NCBI RefSeq assembly: GCF_031585635.1
Contig: NZ_CP134195.1
Location: forward strand, 2,046,001 to 2,110,000
Source of the DNA: Paraburkholderia sp. FT54
GTDB lineage: Bacteria > Pseudomonadota > Gammaproteobacteria > Burkholderiales > Burkholderiaceae
Length of the DNA stretch: 64,000 nucleotides
Reading direction: 5' to 3'
Shown here: piece after piece, positions 48,815 to 57,048 of the stretch
How the letters are laid out: each line of letters opens with the position of its first letter
Position numbering within the stretch: position 1 is the stretch's first letter
Program-made: the position numbers and the translations under genes
Notes under the pieces: generated by a model
What the model was told of the DNA's origin: nothing
Seen by the model: the letters and a program-made list of their open reading frames with translations, nothing else
The model's database searches: none

Positions 48815-49405
48815 CTAGAACAGCGGATGCTCGTGCGGATACAGCGCCGTCCTGAGAGCGAGGCCGCCGAGGACAACGAAGATGACAGCGGCCAGAATGT
48901 GGACCGCCTTGGTTGGCAGGCGGTCGGCGAACTTGTGTCCCAGGTAGATGACGGGCACGTTTGCCAACATCATGCCAAGCGTGGTGCCGGCGACCACCCC
49001 GAAAAACTCGTGAAATCGCGCGGCCAGGGCGATCGTCACAACCTGCGTCTTGTCACCCATCTCCGCGAGGAAAAACGTCAGCGCCGTGGTGCCGAACACC
49101 CCCATCGGATGCGTGGTCGAAACCGCCTCGGCCCCGTCGAGCTTGTCGGGGATCAGAATCCAGACGGCCATGACGGCAAACGATGCGACGACGGCCCAGT
49201 TCAGGACCGTGGGACTCAGTACGCTGGCAAGCCACGCGCCCAACGCGCCGGACGCAGCATGATTGACGAGCGTCGCGGCGAACACGCCGAGAATGATCGG
49301 AATGGGCTTGCGATACCTGGCGGCCAGCACCAGGGACAGCAGCTGGGTCTTGTCGCCTATTTCGGCTAGGCCGACCACACTGGTCGAAACGAGGAACGAT
49401 TGCAT
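48815..49405 (-). CDS. TMEM165/GDT1 (UPF0016) family manganese exporter
   Basis: A 196-residue inner-membrane protein with six helices in two inverted repeats, each with the family signature ExGDKTQ: LAEIGDKTQLLSL (residues 14-26) and LAEMGDKTQVVTI (about 113-125). Bacterial members such as MneA export manganese; eukaryotic members move manganese and calcium. The gene follows a yybP-ykoY manganese riboswitch, which strongly supports a role in manganese homeostasis. The ATG has no strong ribosome binding site, consistent with control at translation. Confidence 0.93.
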   Translation of the reverse strand: MQSFLVSTSVVGLAEIGDKTQLLSLVLAARYRKPIPIILGVFAATLVNHAASGALGAWLASVLSPTVLNWAVVASFAVMAVWILIPDKLDGAEAVSTTHPMGVFGTTALTFFLAEMGDKTQVVTIALAARFHEFFGVVAGTTLGMMLANVPVIYLGHKFADRLPTKAVHILAAVIFVVLGGLALRTALYPHEHPLF

Positions 49406-49437
49406 GGTTTGTAGGCCGGGCCGCGCGATAAGTACAC

Positions 49438-49484
49438 GATGACGCGCATTCCGGCGACCCGGTCAGGTCGGAATGCGAGTCATC
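49438..49484 (-). promoter_or_regulatory. Expression-platform hairpin overlapping the riboswitch 3' end
   Basis: On the minus strand GATGAC (49484-49479) and CGCATTCC (49477 side) pair with GGAATGCG and GTCATC (to 49438), a stem of about 14 bp with one T/C mismatch plus inner GACC/GGTC pairing. The left arm includes the conserved GATGAC of the aptamer, so aptamer and hairpin would exclude each other. There is no T-tract, so control of translation or of rho access is more likely than intrinsic termination. Confidence 0.6.
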
Positions 49485-49592
49485 GGTCTTGCCAGGCATC
49501 GTGCTGTGCACGCCATGGCGGTCTGTCGACCCCCAAGTATGTTGACGGGCACCCTCGATCATTGCGGTCGAGGCGGCTACTCCCCAATGAGT
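49477..49592 (-). promoter_or_regulatory. yybP-ykoY manganese riboswitch
   Basis: The minus-strand leader of the GDT1 gene carries the conserved elements of this aptamer in order: GGGGAGTAGCC (49585-49575), GTCAACATACTTGGGGG (49546-49530) and GGCAAGACCGATGAC (about 49493-49479), with helices between them (CTCGA/TCGAG around 49570-49553; GCCATGGC near 49520). This RNA senses Mn2+ and turns on manganese exporters, matching the downstream gene. A sigma-70 promoter lies directly upstream. Confidence 0.9.
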
Positions 49593-49598
49593 TGCGCG

Positions 49599-49628
49599 AT
49601 TCTACAGTGTCCTGACAGAGTGACGCAA
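49599..49628 (-). promoter_or_regulatory. Sigma-70 promoter of the riboswitch-GDT1 transcript
   Basis: On the minus strand, TTGCGT (49628-49623), an 18-base spacer and TAGAAT (49604-49599). Transcription would begin about seven bases later, just before the conserved GGGGAGTAG element of the riboswitch. Confidence 0.65.
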
Positions 49629-50196
49629 ATCGTCAGCTTTCCGACAGGCGGCGCGATGAGCAGGATCTGCGCGGAGCCACGAACGCGGAATCCAGGAGAG
49701 GAGGCCGGCAAGGGCACACATTGGCGCGACGACGATCGAGGCGACCGTTCTACACAACGTTCTTATACGCGACTGTAGTGGACGCCGCCATTCCGCAGGG
49801 AACAAGAACTCGAAAGTCGCGCGCATTCCTCAACAGGATTGACGATGTTCGTGGCAACGCGTCCGCGCCGACATTTCCATTTCGGGTTGACACCGATGAG
49901 CGTCATTGGTGCAGCTTCCCCGCAGTCTCAATCGCGGCGGACATCGTTTCAAGGAAATCTTCACGCCGCTTGTCCGCCTCGAACGACGGCCAACTAATAT
50001 CTTTTGCGACCTAATTCCACCGAAAAAATATATTGGACGTCTTAAGTGTCCTCTCGCACTATTCGTACCTTCCCAGCCGCACGCGCGCGCCATTGCGAGC
50101 CACTGGCGGCACTCGGTGCGCCGTCACCATCCGTAACGGTGCTTGCCGGCCTGGGCACAATTCCAGTCTTGACGACCCCAATACCTGAGGACACAG
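49629..50196. other. Intergenic region before ilvD
   Basis: About 570 bases without a supportable gene; includes an AT-rich patch near 50015-50045 that may be part of the ilvD promoter. No leader-peptide-type attenuator with branched-chain codons was recognised. Confidence 0.4.
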
Positions 50197-52059
50197 ATGC
50201 CTGACTATCGATCGCGAACTTCGACCCATGGCCGCAACATGGCCGGCGCCCGCGCCTTGTGGCGCGCCACCGGAATGAAGGACGGTGATTTCGGCAAGCC
50301 CATTATTGCGGTGGTGAACTCGTTCACGCAGTTCGTGCCGGGCCATGTGCATCTGCGCGACCTGGGCGCGCTGGTGGCGAGAGAGATCGAAGCGGCCGGC
50401 GGTGTCGCCAAGGAATTCAACACCATCGCCGTGGATGACGGCATCGCCATGGGTCACGGCGGCATGCTGTATTCGCTGCCCTCGCGCGAACTGATTGCCG
50501 ACTCGGTGGAATACATGGTCAACGCGCACTGCGCCGACGCCATGGTCTGCATCTCCAACTGCGACAAGATCACGCCGGGCATGCTGATGGCCGCCATGCG
50601 CCTGAACATCCCCGTCGTCTTCGTCTCCGGTGGTCCGATGGAAGCGGGCAAGGTCAAATCGCCGACCGATGGTCAGGTGATCGCCAAGATCGACCTGATC
50701 GACGCAATGATCAAAGCGGCCGACCCGAAGATCAGCGACGCTGAAGTGGCGGAAGTCGAGCGCAACGCCTGCCCGACGTGCGGCTCGTGCTCGGGTATGT
50801 TCACCGCGAACTCCATGAACTGTCTGACCGAAGCGATCGGTCTGGCGTTGCCCGGCAACGGCACGATCGTCGCCACGCATGCATGGCGCAAGGGTCTGTT
50901 CGAGCAGGCCGGCCGCCTCGTGGTGGATCTGTGCCGCCGCTACTATCAGGAAGAAGACACGTCGGTCCTGCCGCGCAGCATCGCCAGCAAGCAGGCGTTC
51001 GAGAACGCCATGACGCTCGACGTGGCCATGGGCGGTTCGACCAATACGGTGCTGCACCTGCTGGCAGCGGCGCAGGAAGCCGGCGTCGACTTTACGATGT
51101 CGGATATCGATCGCATCTCGCGCAAGGTGCCGTGCCTGTGCAAGGCGGCGCCCGCCACCGACAAATACCATATCGAAGACGTGCATCGTGCCGGCGGCAT
51201 TCTCGGCATTCTCGGCGAACTGGCGCGTGCGGATCTGCTCGACCTGTCGTGCGGCAACGTGCATAGCGGCACGCTGGGCAATGCCATCGCCAGATGGGAC
51301 GTCGCCGGCGGCGCGGGCGAAGAAGCGCAGAAGTTCTTCCGCGCGGCTCCCGGCGGCATTCCGACCACCGTTGCGTTCAGCCAGGAAGCCACGTTCGCGT
51401 CGCTGGATACCGACCGCAAGACCGGTTGCATCCGCAGCAAGCAGAACGCGTATTCGAAAGACGGCGGCCTCGCCGTGCTCTACGGCAATCTCGCGGAGAA
51501 GGGCTGTATCGTCAAGACCGCGGGTGTCGACGAATCGCAATGGATTTTCTCCGGGCGCGCGCGCGTCTTCGAGAGCCAGGACGACGCAGTGGAAGCCATT
51601 CTGGGCGACAAGGTCGTGGCGGGCGACGTGGTCGTGATCCGCTACGAAGGCCCCAAGGGCGGCCCCGGCATGCAGGAAATGCTTTACCCCACGTCGTATC
51701 TGAAATCCAAGGGCCTGGGCAAGACCTGCGCGCTGTTTACCGACGGCCGTTTCTCCGGCGGTTCGTCGGGGCTGGTGATCGGACACGCGTCGCCCGAAGC
51801 CGCCGAAGGCGGCACGATCGGTCTGGTGGAAGAGGGCGATGTGATCGAAATCGACATTCCTCACCGCAAGATGCATCTGGTGGTGTCGGACGAGGAATTG
51901 GCGCGCCGTCGCAAAGCCATGGAGGCACTCGGCGACAAGGCCTGGCTGCCGGTGAACCGTGAACGCGTGGTGTCGCAAGCGTTGCAGGCCTACGCCGCGC
52001 TGGCGACCTCGGCCGACCGTGGCGCGGTGCGGGATATCTCGCAACTCAAGCGCAAGTGA
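50197..52059 (+). CDS. ilvD: Dihydroxy-acid dehydratase IlvD
   Basis: A 620-residue iron-sulfur dehydratase of valine, isoleucine and pantothenate synthesis; it turns 2,3-dihydroxy-isovalerate or -methylvalerate into the 2-oxo acids. The length and key residues equal those of the enterobacterial enzyme: Asp81 (VDDGIAMGH), Cys122 with Asp123 and Lys124 (CISNCDK) and Cys195 ([12 protein letters not shown]). The C-terminal domain keeps [12 protein letters not shown] and [16 protein letters not shown] precedes the ATG. It is monocistronic, away from other ilv genes. Confidence 0.97.
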   Translation: MPDYRSRTSTHGRNMAGARALWRATGMKDGDFGKPIIAVVNSFTQFVPGHVHLRDLGALVAREIEAAGGVAKEFNTIAVDDGIAMGHGGMLYSLPSRELIADSVEYMVNAHCADAMVCISNCDKITPGMLMAAMRLNIPVVFVSGGPMEAGKVKSPTDGQVIAKIDLIDAMIKAADPKISDAEVAEVERNACPTCGSCSGMFTANSMNCLTEAIGLALPGNGTIVATHAWRKGLFEQAGRLVVDLCRRYYQEEDTSVLPRSIASKQAFENAMTLDVAMGGSTNTVLHLLAAAQEAGVDFTMSDIDRISRKVPCLCKAAPATDKYHIEDVHRAGGILGILGELARADLLDLSCGNVHSGTLGNAIARWDVAGGAGEEAQKFFRAAPGGIPTTVAFSQEATFASLDTDRKTGCIRSKQNAYSKDGGLAVLYGNLAEKGCIVKTAGVDESQWIFSGRARVFESQDDAVEAILGDKVVAGDVVVIRYEGPKGGPGMQEMLYPTSYLKSKGLGKTCALFTDGRFSGGSSGLVIGHASPEAAEGGTIGLVEEGDVIEIDIPHRKMHLVVSDEELARRRKAMEALGDKAWLPVNRERVVSQALQAYAALATSADRGAVRDISQLKRK

Positions 52060-52264
52060 GGCGGGACGGCTCTGGCGCTGTGAGGCGATCAGGGCCGAAG
52101 GGATCGATAGGCGGCGTGCTGCCTATCGGTCGCGGCGCAATGAGACCGGCCTACCGGCTCGATACGCATCGTAGAAACAGAACCCCGATATTTGTTCGTC
52201 ATGCCAGGGGTGTCATCGCCGGTGCGATGAGGCGGGACCGCTCCGTACCGTGATGCCGCAGCCA

Positions 52265-52780
52265 TCAGGACGACGCGAGGCGACGCGGGACAACGCGAAT
52301 CACGCTATCGCGCTGGCGCGCGCGCTCACGCATGAGTCGCGGAACGATGACGGCGTGGGCCAGTGTATGAAGCGCTGCTTCGGCGGGACGGGTTCCTGCC
52401 ATCGCCCAGAATCCGGATCGGACGGCGGGCAAGCGGCTCTCGTCGCCGCAAAACAACGCGGCTTCGACACGCGACGTATTGGCCGAAGCTCGAATCGCCT
52501 CATTCGCACCTACGCAGTTCCAGCAGAAGGATCCCAGCGCTCGAGACGAGGATTTGACGAGATGGATGATCATGCCGGCGCCGTCCCCATCCCGATGACG
52601 GGCGATCTCCCAGGAGAGCAGGCCGTCGAATACCGGCAGACCAGGGGTCCATGCATCGACCTCGGACTCGGCAAAGCCCCACAAGCGCAAGCCGACGCGC
52701 AACGCGGCGCCTTCGGCGGGTAGCGGCCGATTGTCACGACGTCCGCTGATTTCAAGCGCGTTGGAATTGAGATTTCGCAT
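52265..52780 (-). CDS. Hypothetical protein (171 aa)
   Basis: Not recognised. The ATG at 52780 follows AAGGAGT by about eight bases. The first half is neutral with GLRLWGFAESEVDAWTPGLP and WEIARHRDGDGAGMIIHLVK; four cysteines or so are scattered and no membrane segment is present. Codon use resembles the neighbours. It is convergent with ilvD and lies 156 bases from the AraC-type regulator on the same strand. Confidence 0.6.
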   Translation of the reverse strand: MRNLNSNALEISGRRDNRPLPAEGAALRVGLRLWGFAESEVDAWTPGLPVFDGLLSWEIARHRDGDGAGMIIHLVKSSSRALGSFCWNCVGANEAIRASANTSRVEAALFCGDESRLPAVRSGFWAMAGTRPAEAALHTLAHAVIVPRLMRERARQRDSVIRVVPRRLASS

Positions 52781-52936
52781 ACTGTCGTACTCCTTGCTGT
52801 TCAGTAGGTTGATAGTGTGGCGGCCCATAGAGTCAAATCGTGTCCCGATCGATCCACAATTTTTTTCGTTGTCCACCAAAGCGTTCGATCCTCGTTGCCT
52901 TTCGAAAATGATCCATGACGCTTAATGCGAGATCTG

Positions 52937-53941
52937 TCAGGACGCATTCGAAGAACGCTTGTTGGAGCGATATTCCGTGGGCGTTGTCGCGAGGTATTTG
53001 CGGAACAGCTTCGCGAGTTGTCCGCCGCTGCCTATCCCGCAGCGGCGCGCAATCTTGTCGACCGGCAGCGTTGTCTCGGCAAGGAGTCGGCAACTCGTAT
53101 CAAGCCGCACATACACCAGGTAGTCTGACGGCGTCACACCTATCTCGGCTTTGAAGCGTCGCAGAAAATTGCGCTCGCTCATGGCAGCGAAATGCGCTGC
53201 TTCGTCGATTGCAATCGGCCGGTCGCTGTTCTCTTCAAGCCACCGCGCCGAGTTCCGGATTCTCTCGCTCACATCTCGCGAGGCCGCTCTGTATAGGAAC
53301 GCTGTGAATCGCGTCGATGCGGGCGGTGCGACGCACTCGGCGGCTTTACGCGCGATCTCCGCGCCGAGATCGTCCTGAATGACACTCAACGCACTCTGCA
53401 GCGCGCTCGCTGCATCACGTAACGCCTTCGGATCGAGACCCTCGCGGCGCTTGACGTACGGCGTGCCGTCGGCGGCAAGTCCGATACCTGATGCATGCGC
53501 AAATCCGGCCGCTTCGAGCAGCAACTGACCCTCGGCGATGGGGAGCACCAGATCGCTGTGGAAGTAGGCTTGGCGGAGCCACATCAGCAACCGTTCATCA
53601 CGGACGGCGCTCTGTATGCCCGTGCCGCCGGCGATGAACAAAGCATCGAAACTCAGGGCCTGGCGGCATGCCTCCACACTGTCAGTCCAGACAAATACCG
53701 ACGATGAGCTGGCGATCCGGCCGCCGGCAGTCGACAGCAGCCGGACCTCATAGCGCGTGGCATTGCGTGGCGAACTGTCGGCAAGCGCATTGGCCGACTG
53801 AAACGCTTCGACAATCGATGCTGTTTCAGGAAGCGCAAAGCCGTTGAATAAGGCAATGCCAATGTGTTTCACTGTGTTTGTGTCGGGCAGAGTGTGTCCT
53901 TTTAGGGCGGTGATATCTCGAACGTCGGCAAAGCAATGCAT
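52937..53941 (-). CDS. GlxA-type AraC-family regulator with altered DJ-1 domain
   Basis: A 334-residue regulator with an N-terminal DJ-1/PfpI-like domain (about 24-215) and a C-terminal AraC HTH pair (about 230-325; DEAAHFAAMSERNFLRRFKA and GVTPSDYLVYVRLDTSCRLL). The domain begins KHIGIALFNGFALPE as usual, but the nucleophile Cys of the elbow is absent (LPIAEGQLLLEAAGF) and about 35 residues that normally follow it, including the TTHW motif, are missing. The signal-binding domain is thus reduced. The target is unknown. Confidence 0.85.
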   Translation of the reverse strand: MHCFADVRDITALKGHTLPDTNTVKHIGIALFNGFALPETASIVEAFQSANALADSSPRNATRYEVRLLSTAGGRIASSSSVFVWTDSVEACRQALSFDALFIAGGTGIQSAVRDERLLMWLRQAYFHSDLVLPIAEGQLLLEAAGFAHASGIGLAADGTPYVKRREGLDPKALRDAASALQSALSVIQDDLGAEIARKAAECVAPPASTRFTAFLYRAASRDVSERIRNSARWLEENSDRPIAIDEAAHFAAMSERNFLRRFKAEIGVTPSDYLVYVRLDTSCRLLAETTLPVDKIARRCGIGSGGQLAKLFRKYLATTPTEYRSNKRSSNAS

Positions 53942-54325
53942 CCCGCTTTACTGCGGAAGTCAAATCCCTTCCAATTCAAGCTGGTGAATCTCACTGCCTG
54001 TTGTGCACAAAAGAAAATCACCAGGCTTAAGGGAATGGGCTCGATCAGACGGTTTGCCCATTTCATTTCCTCGTGTTCGAAGTCGGCACAGCGAGAAGAT
54101 AACCGTGCGTTCGGACAATCGCTGTCCCATTCAACTTTCGAGTTCGTCCGTCATATCGAGACACTTTTTGTCCCGTTGGAGCGGCGGGGGAGCCGGAGCG
54201 AATTCTGTCGGTCGGGCGACCTGAAAAAATGAAAATCGATCTTTGATACGGTCGCTTAAGATTTGCCGCTGTTTGCCGTTAACAACGATGTCGTAACGCC
54301 TACAACTTATCGAAAGTTCCTCTGC
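53942..54325. other. Intergenic region before the WYL gene
   Basis: No gene seen. The AraC-type and WYL genes diverge from here. It holds the TTTGCCG direct repeat at 54262-54278 and a short inverted element ACGA-TG-TCGT near 54285. Confidence 0.4.
54262..54278 (+). promoter_or_regulatory. Direct repeat upstream of the WYL gene
   Basis: TTTGCCG occurs at 54262-54268 and 54272-54278, ten bases apart, i.e. on the same DNA face. It lies 48-64 bases before the WYL start, where an autoregulatory site would be expected. Confidence 0.3.
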
Positions 54326-55345
54326 ATGGACATTCTTGACAGCAAGATCATCAGCGTATTGCCCAATGCCGACTCGAGCGCTGAGTATCTCAGCACGCCG
54401 GCTGTCCACAAGAAGCTGGAAATGATTGAATCTGCCGCGCCTGTTATAAAAACAGTGCAGCGACGGCTGGAGAAGCTGCAACTCGAGGGCTTCGTCGAAA
54501 TGGAGAAGCGCGGCGCGGCGTGGTACTGGCGCAAGGGCGCCGGTGCGGGTGGCATGGCGGGGAAATCCGGCGCGATCATGACGCGCGAGGAAGCGCTTGC
54601 CCTGCACATGCTGCGCAGCTTTACGTCGCGGCAGATCCCGACCCTCGTCGCAGAGGCGCTTTCCGATCTGTTCAAGGTCGCGGAAAAACGGCTCGAAGTA
54701 GCGGTGACCGAAGATGAACGTCGTTACAGGCGATGGGCGGACAAGGTTGCGGTAGAACACAGCGGATTCGCGCTGCGTTATCCAGCGATCGATGCAGAGA
54801 TCTTCGCCATCGTGTCCCAGGCACTCTTTCACGAACGCAAACTGGAAATCGTCTATCGCCCGCGCTCCAACGTGACGAATGACAAGTGCAAGGTCATCCT
54901 GCCGCTCGGTCTGGTCGAAGTAGGCGGCCTCGTCTACCTGATCGGCGGCACCGAGGGCCGTCCTAATCCGACGATGTACCGGCTGGACCGGCTGGCGAGG
55001 GTGAAGATGATGCTGGAGTCATTTTCGTATCCTCGTTCCTTCAAGCTCGACGACTATGTGAAGCAGCAGAGGCAGTTCGATTTCATGGTCGAGGGCGAAG
55101 TCACGCTCAAGCTGCGGTTCCTGAACGGCGCCGGCGATCACCTTCTCGAGGCGCCTTTCGCGGCGGACCAGGATGCCCGGCAGAACGGCGATGGGCTCGA
55201 AGTGCAGGGCACTGTATTGCTGAGCCAGCGCTTGCGCTGGTGGCTGCGCTCCTTTGGGCCTTACGTCGAAGTGATCGGACCGCGGAGTCTGCGCGCGGAG
55301 TTCGCGCAGGAAGCGCTTGCGCTGGCGAAGATCTACCAGCATTAA
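54326..55345 (+). CDS. WYL-domain transcriptional regulator
   Basis: A 339-residue regulator. Residues 1-75 form a winged HTH (TPAVHKKLEMIESAAPVIKT, VQRRLEKLQLEGFVEMEKRG). A WYL domain follows at about 150-230 (EIFAIVSQALFHERKLEIVY, then ILPLGLVEVGGLVYLIGG and MYRLDRLARVKM) and a WCX dimerisation domain ends the chain (about 250-339). WYL regulators sense nucleic-acid ligands or nucleotides and are frequent controllers of phage-defence operons. The ATG at 54326 is preferred to an upstream start without protein-like sequence. The gene is 35 bases ahead of the NERD-helicase gene on the same strand. Confidence 0.9.
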   Translation: MDILDSKIISVLPNADSSAEYLSTPAVHKKLEMIESAAPVIKTVQRRLEKLQLEGFVEMEKRGAAWYWRKGAGAGGMAGKSGAIMTREEALALHMLRSFTSRQIPTLVAEALSDLFKVAEKRLEVAVTEDERRYRRWADKVAVEHSGFALRYPAIDAEIFAIVSQALFHERKLEIVYRPRSNVTNDKCKVILPLGLVEVGGLVYLIGGTEGRPNPTMYRLDRLARVKMMLESFSYPRSFKLDDYVKQQRQFDFMVEGEVTLKLRFLNGAGDHLLEAPFAADQDARQNGDGLEVQGTVLLSQRLRWWLRSFGPYVEVIGPRSLRAEFAQEALALAKIYQH

Positions 55346-55380
55346 GCCCGGCAACATGCATCGGCTGCCCATTCAATAAT

Positions 55381-57012
55381 ATGGCTCGAATATTTCCCGA
55401 CGGATGGGATACCCTGCGCCTGAGTGGCGGTGCGCGGCGCGAAGTCGAAACGCTGGCGCTGCTCAAGGCCACACTTGCCGATACGTACACGGTGTATCAC
55501 GGCGTGCACTGGACCAAGCTGCGCAGCGGCTTCGCGGTGTTCGGCGAAGCAGACTTCATTGTTGTCAGCCCCTCGGGCCGACTCGCTGTGATCGAGCAGA
55601 AATCAGGCTTGCTCGAGGAGACAGAAGGCGGGCTGGTAAAAACGTACGCCGCAAAACCAAAAAATATCGCGGCACAGATTTCGCGCACGGTCGCCGGCTT
55701 GCATAGCCGTCTGACGGCGGCCTTTGGTTCGAACACTTACCGCATTGAAGAACTGCTTTACTGTCCTGACTATCAGGTTCGCAATCGCGCAATCGCGGGC
55801 GTGAACCCGTCCAGAATCGTCGACGCTTCGCAGCGAGACAAATTGGCTGAGATCATCGAAGCGATGATGCCGGAAGACGAGGCGCCTCTGCCGAGCCGTG
55901 ACCAGATTCACGGATTTCTGGCCAACGAATTGGCGCTTGTCCCCGATGCGGGCGCCATGATCGGTCAAGCGGCGAAGCTCGTTACGCGTGTGTCGGAAGG
56001 GCTCGCCAGTTGGGCGCGCTGCATCGAGTTCCAGCCGTTTCGGCTGCGCGTAGTCGGCACCGCCGGTTCAGGCAAGACGCAGCTCGCTATCCGCGTGCTG
56101 GAGGACGCGGCGCGGATGCGGCTTCGTGCCCTCTACGTCTGCTACAACCGTCCCCTCGCCGATCACGTTCGGCGGATTGCGCCGCAAGACGTCACGATCA
56201 TGTCGTTTCATCAACTGTGCGAAGCCGTTGCGAACCAGGCAGGCGTAAAGGTCGACTTCAACGACGCGCGCGCGTTCCACTCGCTCGAGCAGGCGTTCCT
56301 GAGCGGCACGATAAGCGTAGATTTGCAGTTCGACGTGATCATAGTCGACGAAGGCCAGGACTTTATTCAGGCCTGGGTAGAGCCGCTTGAGCGGTTGCTG
56401 AAGGCTGGCGGTCGCTGGTGGTGGCTTGAAGACCCAATGCAAAACCTCTACAGACGGGAGGCTATCGCGCTGCCCGGCTGGGTGGAGGTCCGCGCCACGT
56501 CGAACTATCGAAGCCCGCGCGATATCGTGCGCTTTCTCGGGCAACTCACCAGCACGCCGACAGCGATTGAAGCAGCGAGCCCATTCGATGGGTCGGATAT
56601 CGGCGTGATTTCCTATCCGGGAGCAAGCGCGCTACAGGCAACCCGCGACGCGTTAGCTGAGGCACTGGCACTCGGATTTCGCCCGCAGGACATTGCCGTG
56701 CTGACTTTCCAGGGGAGGGAGAAGTCGGTGTTCCCCGTGCTCGATCAACTTGGAAAACATCGTCTGCGAAGCTTTACAGGTCACTACGATGCAGCAGGCA
56801 CGCCGCTCTATCGTGACGGGGACATCCTGTTCGACTCGGTGTTTCGCTTCAAGGGGCAATGCGCACCGTGCGTCATTCTGACTGAAATAGATTTTGAAGT
56901 TCTGGATGAGGCGGCGCTGAAGCGGCTCTTCGTGGGGGCGACGCGAGCCACCATGAAGTTGCTGCTCGTCATTTCGGAGAGGGCGGCGGGTGAGGTGATT
57001 GGGAGGCTTTGA
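55381..57012 (+). CDS. NERD nuclease-SF1 helicase fusion protein
   Basis: A 543-residue protein joining a nuclease-related domain to a UvrD-like helicase. The NERD part (about 15-120) has Glu21 and the PD-(D/E)xK residues Asp58 (GEADFIVVS), Glu72 and Lys74 (AVIEQKSG). The helicase part has Walker A GTAGSGKT (226-233), motif II IVDEGQDF (321-328), motif III around WWWLEDPMQNLY, NYRSP (motif IV region) and a late FRFKGQCAPCVIL plus VGATRATMKLLL (motifs V-VI). It may unwind and cut DNA or RNA. It follows the WYL gene by 35 bases and ends 36 bases from a convergent recombinase gene. The start at 55381 has a poor ribosome binding site. Confidence 0.88.
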   Translation: MARIFPDGWDTLRLSGGARREVETLALLKATLADTYTVYHGVHWTKLRSGFAVFGEADFIVVSPSGRLAVIEQKSGLLEETEGGLVKTYAAKPKNIAAQISRTVAGLHSRLTAAFGSNTYRIEELLYCPDYQVRNRAIAGVNPSRIVDASQRDKLAEIIEAMMPEDEAPLPSRDQIHGFLANELALVPDAGAMIGQAAKLVTRVSEGLASWARCIEFQPFRLRVVGTAGSGKTQLAIRVLEDAARMRLRALYVCYNRPLADHVRRIAPQDVTIMSFHQLCEAVANQAGVKVDFNDARAFHSLEQAFLSGTISVDLQFDVIIVDEGQDFIQAWVEPLERLLKAGGRWWWLEDPMQNLYRREAIALPGWVEVRATSNYRSPRDIVRFLGQLTSTPTAIEAASPFDGSDIGVISYPGASALQATRDALAEALALGFRPQDIAVLTFQGREKSVFPVLDQLGKHRLRSFTGHYDAAGTPLYRDGDILFDSVFRFKGQCAPCVILTEIDFEVLDEAALKRLFVGATRATMKLLLVISERAAGEVIGRL

Positions 57013-57048
57013 GGTTGGCCGCTGTGACGCGCCCGCGTCACAGCCAGG

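Noticed and set aside
50059..52044. 661-codon minus-strand frame opposite ilvD
   Set aside because: Shadow of ilvD; no recognisable domain, whereas ilvD is intact along its whole length.
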